DNA of 64,000 bases from JBCFBK01 sp038562555 (GTDB lineage: Bacteria > Bacteroidota > Bacteroidia > Bacteroidales > Prolixibacteraceae): assembly GCA_038562555.1 (NCBI GenBank), contig JBCFBK010000012.1, forward strand, positions 1-64,000, written 5' to 3'. Each line of letters begins with the position of its first letter. Position 1 is the stretch's first letter. A program made the translations under genes and the position numbers. Of the stretch, positions 44,825 to 52,820 are shown in pieces. Below the pieces are notes generated by a model that had not been told where the DNA came from, did not search any database, and saw nothing but the letters and a program-made list of their open reading frames with translations.

Positions 44825-46084
44825 ATGTTTGACCCTGATTTGTGGAAAGAGATTATAAGTGCGCTGAAGCAGAACAGGCTTCGCAGCTTCATGACTGCTT
44901 TTGGCGTGTTCTGGGGCATCTTCATGCTGATCATCATGTCGGGAGCAGGAAGGGCGCTGGAAAATGGCGTATTGGAAGGGGTAAAAGGATTTGCTACCAA
45001 TTCCGCCTTTTTCTGGACCGAGCGCACCGGAAAACCTCATGAAGGGTTTCAGCGCGGGCGCCGCTGGGACTATAAAAATGAAGATATCGAATATATCCGC
45101 CAAAACGTCAGAGAAGTGGAATACCTGTCTCCACGTTTGTTTGGCTGGGCCCAGTCGGGCGATAACACGGTCCGGGGCGAACGGTCAGGTGCTTTTAATA
45201 TTTATGGCGATTACCCCGACTACTTTAAAATTGACCGCTGGGTTCCGCTTCAGGGGCGACTGCTTAATGAGATCGATGTCCTTAAAAAGCGTAAAGTATG
45301 TGTGATTGGCGAACGCGTACTGGAGGTCATGTTTGCAAAGGGCGAAGATCCGATCGGGAAATATCTGAAACTGAGTGGTGTTTATTTTCAGGTAGTCGGT
45401 GTGATCCATCCGGAAACGCGGATCAATATCGGGGGAGGTAAGAAGGAGGAGACTATTATCATACCTTTTTCGACGATGCAGACAGCCTATAACTACGGCA
45501 ATGTAATCCACTTTTTCTCCGTCACAGCCCAAAAGGGGTATAGCGTAAGTTCGATGGAAGAAAAATTGAAGACCATTTTGAAGGAACGCCATAAGATTGC
45601 ACCCGACGATATGCAGGCCGTTGGTTCCTTTAATATTGAAGCTGAATTTAAAAAATTTTCAGCCTTGTTTCTCGGGATACAGGTCTTAACATGGATTGTA
45701 GGTATCGGAACGCTGATGGCCGGGGTTATCGGGGTAAGCAACATCATGCTGGTCATTATTAAGGAGCGTACGCAGGAAATAGGCATTCAGCGCGCCATTG
45801 GAGCAACTCCGGGGAAGATCATCCTCCACATTGTCGCCGAAAGCGTCTTTTTGACGGTGATGGCCGGATATATCGGACTTTCGTTGGGAGTAGGCTTGTT
45901 GGAGATCTTGAATAAATTTTTGGAAAAGGCCGGAGATGAAATGTTTTTCCGGCATCCGCAGATTAATCTGGGGATGGCGCTTGCTGCTTTGGCGGTTTTG
46001 GTGATTTCAGGGATACTGGCCGGACTGATTCCGGCACAACGGGCGATCCGGATCAAGCCAATCGATGCCTTGCGCGACGAGTAG
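44825..46084 (+). CDS. MacB-type ABC permease, second copy
   Basis: A 419-residue permease with the same layout as its upstream neighbour. The N-termini are clearly related (MFDIDKWQEILATIKKNKM against MFDPDLWKEIISALKQNRL) and both end with AARIKPIVALRDE / AIRIKPIDALRDE, so they arose by duplication. The C-terminal signature here reads KERTQEIGIQRAIGATPGKII. Part of the operon 42788-48756. Confidence 0.93.
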   Translation: MFDPDLWKEIISALKQNRLRSFMTAFGVFWGIFMLIIMSGAGRALENGVLEGVKGFATNSAFFWTERTGKPHEGFQRGRRWDYKNEDIEYIRQNVREVEYLSPRLFGWAQSGDNTVRGERSGAFNIYGDYPDYFKIDRWVPLQGRLLNEIDVLKKRKVCVIGERVLEVMFAKGEDPIGKYLKLSGVYFQVVGVIHPETRINIGGGKKEETIIIPFSTMQTAYNYGNVIHFFSVTAQKGYSVSSMEEKLKTILKERHKIAPDDMQAVGSFNIEAEFKKFSALFLGIQVLTWIVGIGTLMAGVIGVSNIMLVIIKERTQEIGIQRAIGATPGKIILHIVAESVFLTVMAGYIGLSLGVGLLEILNKFLEKAGDEMFFRHPQINLGMALAALAVLVISGILAGLIPAQRAIRIKPIDALRDE

Positions 46085-46124
46085 CGGAACAGAAGTCAGA
46101 GATGATAAAAACTAGTTATACAAT

Positions 46125-46150
46125 TTTAGCCATTTAGCAATTTTCAAGTC
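46125..46150 (+). repeat. Phrase repeat before the adaptor gene
   Basis: Iterated ATTTTAGCCATTTAGC/CAATTTTC words directly precede the ATG at 46151 and resemble the CAATTTTACAG/TTTTACAATTTTC string before the pgeF start. Confidence 0.45.
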
Positions 46151-47278
46151 ATGAAGAAGATTTTCAGAATTTTATTAATTACCGTCTTGGTGGTCGTATT
46201 CGGGGGAACGATTGCATTCCTCTATACCAAGTCGAAAAAGCAACCTGATCTGTTTGAAAATAAAACGCCGTTTGTATCGAACGTTATTCAGAAAACGGTT
46301 GCCACAGGTTCGGTTGTGCCCCGGCAGGAGATTGAGATCAAGCCGCAGGTTTCGGGAATCATTGATGAAATCTATGTGGAGGCAGGCGACCGCATAGAAA
46401 AAGGGCAAGTCATCGCAAAAATCAAGATTATTCCCGATATGGTTAATCTTAATTCGGCAGAATCCCGTTTAAAACAGGCCGAAATCGATTTTCAGGATGC
46501 CAAGATTGACTATGACCGTCAGCAAAAACTGTTTGACACCGACGTTATCTCGTATGAGGAATTTAAAAAGGCTAAAGTAGCCTATGACCAGTCAAAGGAA
46601 GAATTTTCGGCTGCCGACAATAACCTGGAACTGATCAAAAACGGTGTGACCAAAAAGGCGCAAACTGCTACCAATACCCTGGTGCGCTCAACCATTTCAG
46701 GAACCGTGCTTGATGTTCCGATTAAGGTAGGGAATTCGGTAATTCAGTCCAATACCTTTAACGACGGGACCAGCATTGCTGTGGTTGCCGACATGAAGGA
46801 TATGATTTTCGAAGGCAAGGTTGATGAAACCGAGGTAGGAAAAATCAAGGAGGGGATGCTGATCGAACTGGAAATCGGGGCCATTGAAAAGGATAAGTTT
46901 GAAGCCATCCTGAAATATATATCGCCGAAAGGTATTGAGGAGAACGGAGCCATTCAGTTCGAGATTAAGGCAGATGTTGCACTGAAAGAAGGACAGTTTA
47001 TCCGCGCCGGATACAGCGCCAACGCGAATATCGTTCTGGAACGCAAAGACAGTGTGATGGTCATTCCCGAAGGGATGCTTCAGTTCAGTAACGACTCAGC
47101 TTTTGTCGAAGTGCTGACGAACGAAACGGAGTTGATCTATGAGAAGCGCAAAGTGAAGACAGGCATCTCTGATGGGATCAATATTGAGATTGTTGAAGGC
47201 CTGAGCAAAGAGGATAAAGTGAAGGGAGATAAAATAGATCCGAAAAAAGCGAAGGAAAAAGAGAGTAAGCAAGGGTAG
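46151..47278 (+). CDS. MacA/HlyD-type periplasmic adaptor
   Basis: A 375-residue adaptor with an N-terminal membrane anchor (about 5-25, ILLITVLVVVFGGTIAFLY split) and the lipoyl halves IKPQVSGIIDEIYVEAGDRI (split, about 62-81) and RSTISGTVLDVPIKVGNSV around a coiled coil (about 95-165). The C-terminal domain is MacA-like and ends with a Lys-rich tail. It joins the two permeases to the TolC protein encoded 119 bp later. Regulation is presumably with the whole operon; no regulator adjoins. Confidence 0.92.
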   Translation: MKKIFRILLITVLVVVFGGTIAFLYTKSKKQPDLFENKTPFVSNVIQKTVATGSVVPRQEIEIKPQVSGIIDEIYVEAGDRIEKGQVIAKIKIIPDMVNLNSAESRLKQAEIDFQDAKIDYDRQQKLFDTDVISYEEFKKAKVAYDQSKEEFSAADNNLELIKNGVTKKAQTATNTLVRSTISGTVLDVPIKVGNSVIQSNTFNDGTSIAVVADMKDMIFEGKVDETEVGKIKEGMLIELEIGAIEKDKFEAILKYISPKGIEENGAIQFEIKADVALKEGQFIRAGYSANANIVLERKDSVMVIPEGMLQFSNDSAFVEVLTNETELIYEKRKVKTGISDGINIEIVEGLSKEDKVKGDKIDPKKAKEKESKQG

Positions 47279-47397
47279 AACGTTTCGATTAAGTGAGAAC
47301 AAAACCGAACTTGTTCGGGTTTTGTTGAACGTGAGAAACGACTAATTGAAAATGAATGCTTAATTTCAGCATGTCAAATTAAATAAAACCAATCAGA

Positions 47398-48756
47398 ATG
47401 AAGCTAAGATTATATATTACGGCCCTTGTTATTTGCCTGGCAGGTACTTCCCGGGCGCAGCAGGAGTGGGATTTGCAAAAATGCATCACGTATGCGCTCG
47501 AAAACAATATCAGTATCAGGCAACAGCAGACGAATACCGATTATTACGGTAATGAACTGAAACAGGCGAAGAACAACCGGTTGCCATCACTTTCAGGTGG
47601 TCTCTCAAATAGCTTCAGTTTCGGCAAATCACTGCAGGGAGACAATACATACGCTGATGTGAACTCAAATTCTACAAGTGGAAGGCTTAGCGCAGACGTG
47701 ACGCTATGGAATAACCTCTCCATCAGGAAATCGATTGATATGGCCGATTTTAATCTGAAGGCCAGCCTGCAGGATTTGCAGAAGGCAAAGGATGATATCA
47801 TCCTGAACGTGGCTGCTGCTTACCTGCAGATTCTGTTCGCACAGGAGCTTGTTCAGGTGGCTGAAGACCAATTGTCGGTTACTAACCTTCAGATTGAGAG
47901 GACCAAAAAGCTGGTTAACGCAGGAAGCCTGGCAAAGGGGAGTTTGCTTGAGATCGAGGCTCAGTATGCCCAGGAGGAGCTAAACCTGGTCAACCAGCAG
48001 AATGAGGTGCAGTTAAGTTACCTGAATCTTTACCAGTTACTCGAATTGCCTGTCTCCGACAATTTTAAAATAGTCAAGCCGGAGCTTCCGGTGATCAGTG
48101 CTAACCGGGCCTTGCTCAGTTCAGTTGAGGTATTCAATAATGCCGTGCAAACCCGTCCTGAAGTGAAAAGCGCAGCTTTTAAGTTGGAAAGCTATAAAGA
48201 ACAGGTTGAAATAGCCAGGACTGGTTTTTATCCGACCCTTAGTATGGGCTTCGATTATAGCAATTTTTATAATAATAAGTACAGGTTTGCAGGTACTGTT
48301 GTGAATGACATATTCGTCCCCGGGGCTAAAATCCCTGTTAAGACCCAGCTTAAGGGCAATGATCAATATGGCTTAGGTTTTAATTTAAGCATTCCGATGT
48401 TTAACAAATTCCAAACACGCACCCAGGTGAAGAATGCCGAGTTGCAGGCGGTCAACCAGGAACTTGAATTGCAGAACACGAAGAACTTGTTGCGCACCGA
48501 AATTGAACAAGCCTATACCAATGCGCTTGCTGCCCTGAAAAAATATATTGCCAGCAACAAAGCAGTTGAATCGATGAAAGAGGCGTTCCGGTATACGGAG
48601 GAAAAGTTTACGGTTGGCATGGTGAATTCGGTCGAGTATAACCAGGCAAAGAACAACCTGACGAAAGCCACGAGCGATCTGGCACAAGCAAAATACGACT
48701 ATATTTTCCGTTCAAAGATCCTGGATTTCTATAACGGCGTGCCGATCGAACTGTAA
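47398..48756 (+). CDS. TolC-family outer membrane protein
   Basis: A 452-residue outer-membrane channel with a signal peptide (about 1-20, ending SRAQQ) and the duplicated OEP structure: helical stretches around 135-220 and 330-445. The start of the mature protein, WDLQKCITYALENNISIRQQ (split), is characteristic. It completes a MacAB-TolC-like tripartite exporter encoded by the five genes from 42788. Last gene of the operon, followed by a phrase-repeat block and the convergent rnhB gene. Confidence 0.93.
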   Translation: MKLRLYITALVICLAGTSRAQQEWDLQKCITYALENNISIRQQQTNTDYYGNELKQAKNNRLPSLSGGLSNSFSFGKSLQGDNTYADVNSNSTSGRLSADVTLWNNLSIRKSIDMADFNLKASLQDLQKAKDDIILNVAAAYLQILFAQELVQVAEDQLSVTNLQIERTKKLVNAGSLAKGSLLEIEAQYAQEELNLVNQQNEVQLSYLNLYQLLELPVSDNFKIVKPELPVISANRALLSSVEVFNNAVQTRPEVKSAAFKLESYKEQVEIARTGFYPTLSMGFDYSNFYNNKYRFAGTVVNDIFVPGAKIPVKTQLKGNDQYGLGFNLSIPMFNKFQTRTQVKNAELQAVNQELELQNTKNLLRTEIEQAYTNALAALKKYIASNKAVESMKEAFRYTEEKFTVGMVNSVEYNQAKNNLTKATSDLAQAKYDYIFRSKILDFYNGVPIEL

Positions 48757-48760
48757 GAGA

Positions 48761-48878
48761 ACAGACACAAGTATCAACACACAAGACAGGAGGAAATAGA
48801 TATTCAGATATTTAGGCAGTCAGAAAATCTGAAAATCACTTACAACTTCCGGTCTCCGGTTTCCCTGTTCCAGTCTCC
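48761..48878. repeat. Composite phrase repeat between tolC and rnhB
   Basis: ACAGACACAAGTATCAA (48761-48777) is an exact copy of 13378-13394; AACACACAAGACA follows. TTCCGGTCTCCGGT (48847-48860) is an exact copy of 19211-19224 and is followed by TTTCCCTGTTCCAGTCTCC. The block therefore combines two words that occur separately elsewhere in the window. Confidence 0.7.
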
Positions 48879-48887
48879 TTCTGTTGT

Positions 48888-49535
48888 CTATTCGAATTCC
48901 AGTTCGAGTTGTTCTTCCAGCAGGTGGAAGGTCATGCGGTGGAATGGCGACGGGCCGATTTCACGAATCGCCTGGCGGTGTGCCCTGGTCGGATAGCCTT
49001 TGTTGCTGTTCCAGCAGTATTCCGGAAACTGTCCATGCAGGTTTTTCATCAAATCGTCGCGAAAGGTTTTTGCAAGGACCGATGCCGCGGCTATCGGGAG
49101 GTATTTACCGTCTCCTTTGATAATACAGGTGTGCGGGATGTTTGGATAGACTGTAAAGCGGTTCCCGTCGATCAGCAGATGTTCCGGTATCAGTTTTAGT
49201 TGGCCGACAGCCCTGTGCATAGCCAGAAAGGATGCGTTCAAAATGTTAATTTCATCTATTTCAGCATGGCTTACAACACCAATGGCCCAGGTCAGCGCCT
49301 GCGTTTCGATGACCGGGCGAAGCAGCTCCCTTTCTTTCTCCGTAAGTTCCTTGGAATCGTTCAGGAGGTCATTCTCAAAGTCGGATGGAAGGATCACGGC
49401 AGCTGCGACAACAGGACCCGCCAGACAACCACGGCCAGCTTCATCGCAACCCGCTTCAAGCCTTCCTTCCTGAAGGCATAATTGAAGCAAATTTTTCCGT
49501 ACTTTTTTCACCGGTTGTAGTTTGGATTCCACCAT
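48888..49535 (-). CDS. rnhB: Ribonuclease HII
   Basis: Degrades RNA in RNA-DNA hybrids, including single ribonucleotides. The 215-residue protein from the ATG at 49535 carries the catalytic motif DEAGRGCLAGPVVAAAVIL (31-49, Asp31-Glu32 metal ligands) and the later DSKELTEKERE and GDGKYLPIAAASVLAK segments. A much longer frame opens at 49730, but its extra 65 residues run through the spacer and lack family character. Convergent with the TolC gene and divergent from the DUF3267 gene. Confidence 0.96.
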   Translation of the reverse strand: MVESKLQPVKKVRKNLLQLCLQEGRLEAGCDEAGRGCLAGPVVAAAVILPSDFENDLLNDSKELTEKERELLRPVIETQALTWAIGVVSHAEIDEINILNASFLAMHRAVGQLKLIPEHLLIDGNRFTVYPNIPHTCIIKGDGKYLPIAAASVLAKTFRDDLMKNLHGQFPEYCWNSNKGYPTRAHRQAIREIGPSPFHRMTFHLLEEQLELEFE

Positions 49536-49626
49536 TATAATGATATCTTGTATTGCGAGATCCTGAGCACATCGCCTTTGTTCAGGTGACGAAAATAAGG
49601 TTTCAGTTTTTAAAAAACAAAGCAGC

Positions 49627-50265
49627 ATGAAGAAATTAACACCGGACGATCTGAACAATCCGGCGCAGTTTGAACTGCTGGCTGAAGTGGAGCACCGGCA
49701 GATTAAAAAATTTATTTTCGGGCAAATCACACCGGGAGTCCGTCTGATCCGGATTTACTCAATTTATCAGGTGATCATGTTACTATTGCTTGGATTTTTG
49801 GCAGGCGACGCGCTGGTGCGAATTGCCGGGGGTGTATCCGGGCCTCTCATTTATACAGGATATGCTTCGTTGTTTTCGTTCACGGTCCTGATTTTTTTGC
49901 ATGAACTTTTGCATGCTTTCGCCTATTGGCTGTGCGGTATAAGGAATCTGAAAGCGGGGGCGATGTTAAACAAGTTTGTTTTTTACGTGATGGCCGACAG
50001 GGAGGTAATCGGATTCAGGGCTTTCCGGATCGTGGCGTATGCTCCGCTGGTGACCGTGAAGGTGGTTTGTCTGGTGTGGGGCATCCTGTATTGGTCCACA
50101 CCTGGTGCTTACTTTTTTTTCAGTGTGATGTGCATTCATTCCCTCTTCTGCGGCGGCGATATAGCGATGCTGGCATTTTATCAGGCGCATGCTGACAGGG
50201 AGATTTATAATTATGACGATCCCGCGCATGGGAAAAGCTTTTTTTACGCCAGAAGGGGGAAATAA
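49627..50265 (+). CDS. DUF3267 putative zincin membrane metalloprotease
   Basis: A 212-residue protein with about four membrane segments (near 45-62, 75-95, 135-160, 165-190). A zinc-binding HELLH motif (92-96) lies within or beside the second helix, as in the DUF3267 family of predicted intramembrane or membrane-associated metallopeptidases. No substrate is known. It stands alone, divergent from rnhB with 91 bp between the starts. Confidence 0.83.
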   Translation: MKKLTPDDLNNPAQFELLAEVEHRQIKKFIFGQITPGVRLIRIYSIYQVIMLLLLGFLAGDALVRIAGGVSGPLIYTGYASLFSFTVLIFLHELLHAFAYWLCGIRNLKAGAMLNKFVFYVMADREVIGFRAFRIVAYAPLVTVKVVCLVWGILYWSTPGAYFFFSVMCIHSLFCGGDIAMLAFYQAHADREIYNYDDPAHGKSFFYARRGK

Positions 50266-50408
50266 CTACGATACTGAAAGGAAAAACGTTCGAGGACAGC
50301 TACTGTAAACTTTTAGGCATAAAGTTTGTTTTTGGCAAAGCATTTATCTGTTTGAGGAAATAAGTAAAAGTTCATAAAATCAGCCGTGTTTATAGTAAAA
50401 ACAAACTT

Positions 50409-51101
50409 ATGAAGAAAATTATTTTTGCCATTTTTGCTTTCACAGCAACCGCCTCTTTCGCTCAAAATCAATTGGAAGAACTGACATTTGATGACACACA
50501 GAATTCGGAAGTATTTCAGAAAATTAAGAATAACACACGGGTTTTAAGATATGTCGCTGCAGATGGTTTGCCGCTGCTGGTGGGCGATACACTGATTCTG
50601 GGATACCCGACGGGAAGTACGACTTCAACCACCGGAATCGGTGCTGGCGAAAAAGTTGGCGTTGGAGTGGCCAGGTCGCAAACCCGGAATAATTACGCCA
50701 TGATTTTCTATGGTAAGCAAGGCGGAATGAGTACGGTTCTGAACGCCACAACACCCGGTGAAGGGGCTGAAAATGTGGGTGCCAATATGCAGGAAGAAAT
50801 CGTGGTTATTGCTGAAATGAAAGTTTTTCATAAAGGAAGCGCGAAAAAGCCCCTTGCTTTGAATGTTTTGTTGGGAGAACCAAATGGAAGGGCGTTCGGT
50901 ATCTATAAATATCTTTCCGTTCTGGATTATGAAAAAGCGGTGATCGCCGGAGAGATCAGAAGCCTGTATGCCCCTTTAACACGGGAAGCAGCCATCGCTA
51001 AGCTCAAGGAAGCCAAAGAACTGCTCGATCTTGGTCTGATGAGTGAATCCGATTACGAAAAGATGAAGCAGGAACTGGGTCCCATTATCATGAACAAATA
51101 A
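50409..51101 (+). CDS. Secreted hypothetical protein with SHOCT-like C-terminus
   Basis: A 230-residue exported protein: signal peptide IIFAIFAFTATASFAQ (about 4-19). The central 150 residues are not a family I know. The last 40 residues form a helical pair, LKEAKELLDLGLMSESDYEKMKQEL, which has the pattern of short C-terminal SHOCT domains (LxxLkeLrDaGilteeEFxxkKakLL). Such domains are usually oligomerisation modules of membrane or secreted proteins. The gene is followed by an AraC regulator on the same strand. Confidence 0.75.
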   Translation: MKKIIFAIFAFTATASFAQNQLEELTFDDTQNSEVFQKIKNNTRVLRYVAADGLPLLVGDTLILGYPTGSTTSTTGIGAGEKVGVGVARSQTRNNYAMIFYGKQGGMSTVLNATTPGEGAENVGANMQEEIVVIAEMKVFHKGSAKKPLALNVLLGEPNGRAFGIYKYLSVLDYEKAVIAGEIRSLYAPLTREAAIAKLKEAKELLDLGLMSESDYEKMKQELGPIIMNK

Positions 51102-51166
51102 GATCAAAGATCCCGTGAACTTCGTTGCTTCCTGAATCCGGGATTTTCAACACATAACGAGACCTC

Positions 51167-52036
51167 TTGAAAAAGACGATTAAAAAATATGATTTTTTTA
51201 AGACCAAATATGGTGATGAACTTCTGATTGACCTGGTCCGGCTGGAGTCGTTAGAGAAATACCTGATCGAAGATTGCCCGCATTACCTGAGCTATTACGA
51301 TATTACGCTCCTAACAGGAGGTAAAGGTTTTTTTAGTATTGACCAATTCCGGTATCCAATCCGGGAAAATATTGTTTTATTTTCTTCGCCCGGACAGGTA
51401 CGGTATTGGGATTATGAGCTTTTGCCGGAAGGTTATGTTTTGCTTTTTGAAGAGGAATTCCTGAGTAGTTTTTTAAATGACGCACGGTTTGTGGAGGGCC
51501 TGAAGTTTTTTAATACAGCGCCCAATCCCCCAGAACTGACACTTGAAGAAGCAGATTCTCAATACCTGATCAAATTAATGCAAGATGTTGAACAGGAAGT
51601 AAGGACATTCAGCAGTAATGATAAACAAATATTGAGAGCACTGCTTTATCAGGTTTTGGTATGGCTCAACAGAAAGTATACCGCCGTTTATCCTTCTGAC
51701 GATAAAACTGATTTTAACAGGCATATCCGGGAGTATATCAGGCTGGTCAACCGGGAATTTGCCCGACAGCATTCCGTTTCTTACTATGCAGACGTTTTAA
51801 GCATCACTTCAGGTCATTTGAACGATTTATGCTTGTTTCATCTGGGAACAGGTGCGAAACAGTTTATTCAAAACAGGATTACCACAGAAGCCAAACGGCT
51901 CCTGCTCTATTCCGATCTGCAGGTCGCTGAGATAGCTCAGCGTTTAAGCTTCGAAGATGCATCGTATTTTGTTCGACGGTTTCGCCAAACCACCGGAATG
52001 ACCCCTCTTGCATTCAGGAAGTGCAGAAATCCTTGA
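51167..52036 (+). CDS. AraC-family transcription regulator
   Basis: A 289-residue regulator. The N-terminal part (about 25-160) is a cupin-type sensor; the C-terminal AraC DNA-binding domain (about 190-289) has two helix-turn-helices and the signature AQRLSFEDASYFVRRFRQTTGMTPLAFRK (split). The frame opens with TTG at 51167 (MKKTIKKYDFF); there is no ATG nearby, so TTG is the probable start. It is followed by a small lipoprotein gene with its own promoter, and no transport or metabolic operon adjoins, so its target is unknown. Confidence 0.9.
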   Translation: MKKTIKKYDFFKTKYGDELLIDLVRLESLEKYLIEDCPHYLSYYDITLLTGGKGFFSIDQFRYPIRENIVLFSSPGQVRYWDYELLPEGYVLLFEEEFLSSFLNDARFVEGLKFFNTAPNPPELTLEEADSQYLIKLMQDVEQEVRTFSSNDKQILRALLYQVLVWLNRKYTAVYPSDDKTDFNRHIREYIRLVNREFARQHSVSYYADVLSITSGHLNDLCLFHLGTGAKQFIQNRITTEAKRLLLYSDLQVAEIAQRLSFEDASYFVRRFRQTTGMTPLAFRKCRNP

Positions 52037-52088
52037 AAAGTGCTGTTTTCCCCTGATTTCTTCCGGCAGGTTTAAGAAAGTGAAGCCA

Positions 52089-52096
52089 TACCTTTG
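52089..52096 (+). promoter_or_regulatory. Putative -7 element for the NTF2-like lipoprotein gene
   Basis: TACCTTTG followed by CAG matches TAnnTTTG, 26 bases before the ATG at 52123. The -33 element is not convincing. Confidence 0.5.
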
Positions 52097-52122
52097 CAGA
52101 TAAACAACTAAAAACTAATGAC

Positions 52123-52584
52123 ATGAAACCATTTGTATTAATCGTCCTGATGGTGACAATTTTTTTGGCCTGTTCTCAGGAAAGTGAAATCTCGAAACGA
52201 ATAATTGCTTTGGAGAAAGCAGCTCTTGAACGCTGGATGAACGGAGATGTACAGGGCTATTTGGAACTATATGCCGACGATGTCACCTATTTTGATCCGA
52301 TGCTGGAAAAACGTTTGGATGGATTAAAAGAACTCACAGAACTCTATGAGCCCTGGCAAGGGAAAATAAAAGCTTCGGGATATGAGGTGATCGCTCCTGA
52401 AGTTCAGGCGGATGAAAACACGGCAGTACTTACGTTCAATTTGATTAGTTCTGCAGGTGATACAACTTATAAATGGAACTGCACGGAGGTATACCGGAAG
52501 GAAAAAGGAGGTAAATGGAAAATCGTCCATTCACATTGGTCATATACAAAACCGGATCTGAAAAATGAGGACACTCCGGTTTAG
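52123..52584 (+). CDS. SnoaL/NTF2-like lipoprotein
   Basis: A 153-residue lipoprotein: signal FVLIVLMVTIFLAC with lipidation Cys17. The mature part is a DUF4440/SnoaL-type domain of the NTF2-like fold, starting with a helix ALERWMNGDVQGYLELYADDVTYFDPM (split) and ending with the usual KWKIVHSHWSY strand. NTF2-like proteins of this kind have varied roles and no catalytic residue can be assigned. Followed by a bidirectional hairpin and the tRNA-Ala gene on the opposite strand. Confidence 0.8.
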   Translation: MKPFVLIVLMVTIFLACSQESEISKRIIALEKAALERWMNGDVQGYLELYADDVTYFDPMLEKRLDGLKELTELYEPWQGKIKASGYEVIAPEVQADENTAVLTFNLISSAGDTTYKWNCTEVYRKEKGGKWKIVHSHWSYTKPDLKNEDTPV

Positions 52585-52611
52585 TATTGGCTTTTTACAG
52601 TAATTTCACGA

Positions 52612-52643
52612 AAAAGAGCCACAACTCATGTTGTAGCTCTTTT
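52612..52643. terminator. Bidirectional terminator, lipoprotein / tRNA-Ala
   Basis: AAAAGAGC-C-ACAAC (52612-52625) pairs with GTTGT-A-GCTCTTTT (52630-52643) around TCAT with one mismatch. A/T tracts on both sides suit both directions. Confidence 0.8.
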
Positions 52644-52647
52644 CAGG

Positions 52648-52721
52648 TGGAGAATATCGGAATCGAACCGATGACCTTTTGACTGCCAGTCAAACGCTCT
52701 AGCCAACTGAGCTAATCCCCC
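52648..52721 (-). tRNA. tRNA-Ala (anticodon GGC)
   Basis: A 74-nt cloverleaf on the minus strand. Acceptor GGGGGAU pairs with AUUCUCC including the G3:U70 wobble, the main identity element of alanine tRNA. D-arm GCUC/GAGC, anticodon stem UUUGA/UCAAA with loop CUGGCAG (anticodon GGC at 34-36), and T-arm AUCGG/CCGAU with loop UUCGAUU all fit. Discriminator A73 is followed by CC then U, so the full CCA is not encoded. Confidence 0.97.
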
Positions 52722-52732
52722 GTTTGAGCGCA

Positions 52733-52740
52733 CAAATATA
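52733..52740 (-). promoter_or_regulatory. Putative tRNA-Ala promoter -7 element
   Basis: On the minus strand TATATTTG matches TAnnTTTG twelve bases upstream of the tRNA 5' end; TTTA lies 20 bp further upstream as a weak -33. Confidence 0.6.
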
Positions 52741-52820
52741 GGAATATTTTTAAATTGCAGTAAATCCGGCGGCGGAAAATATTTCGCAGGCAAAATTTTT
52801 GAGGGTCGATAAGTGGAAAG

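Noticed and set aside
49536..49730. N-terminal extension of RNase HII.
   Set aside because: The extra 65 residues run into the neighbouring spacer and start region of the DUF3267 gene and lack RNase HII character; ATG 49535 gives the family start.
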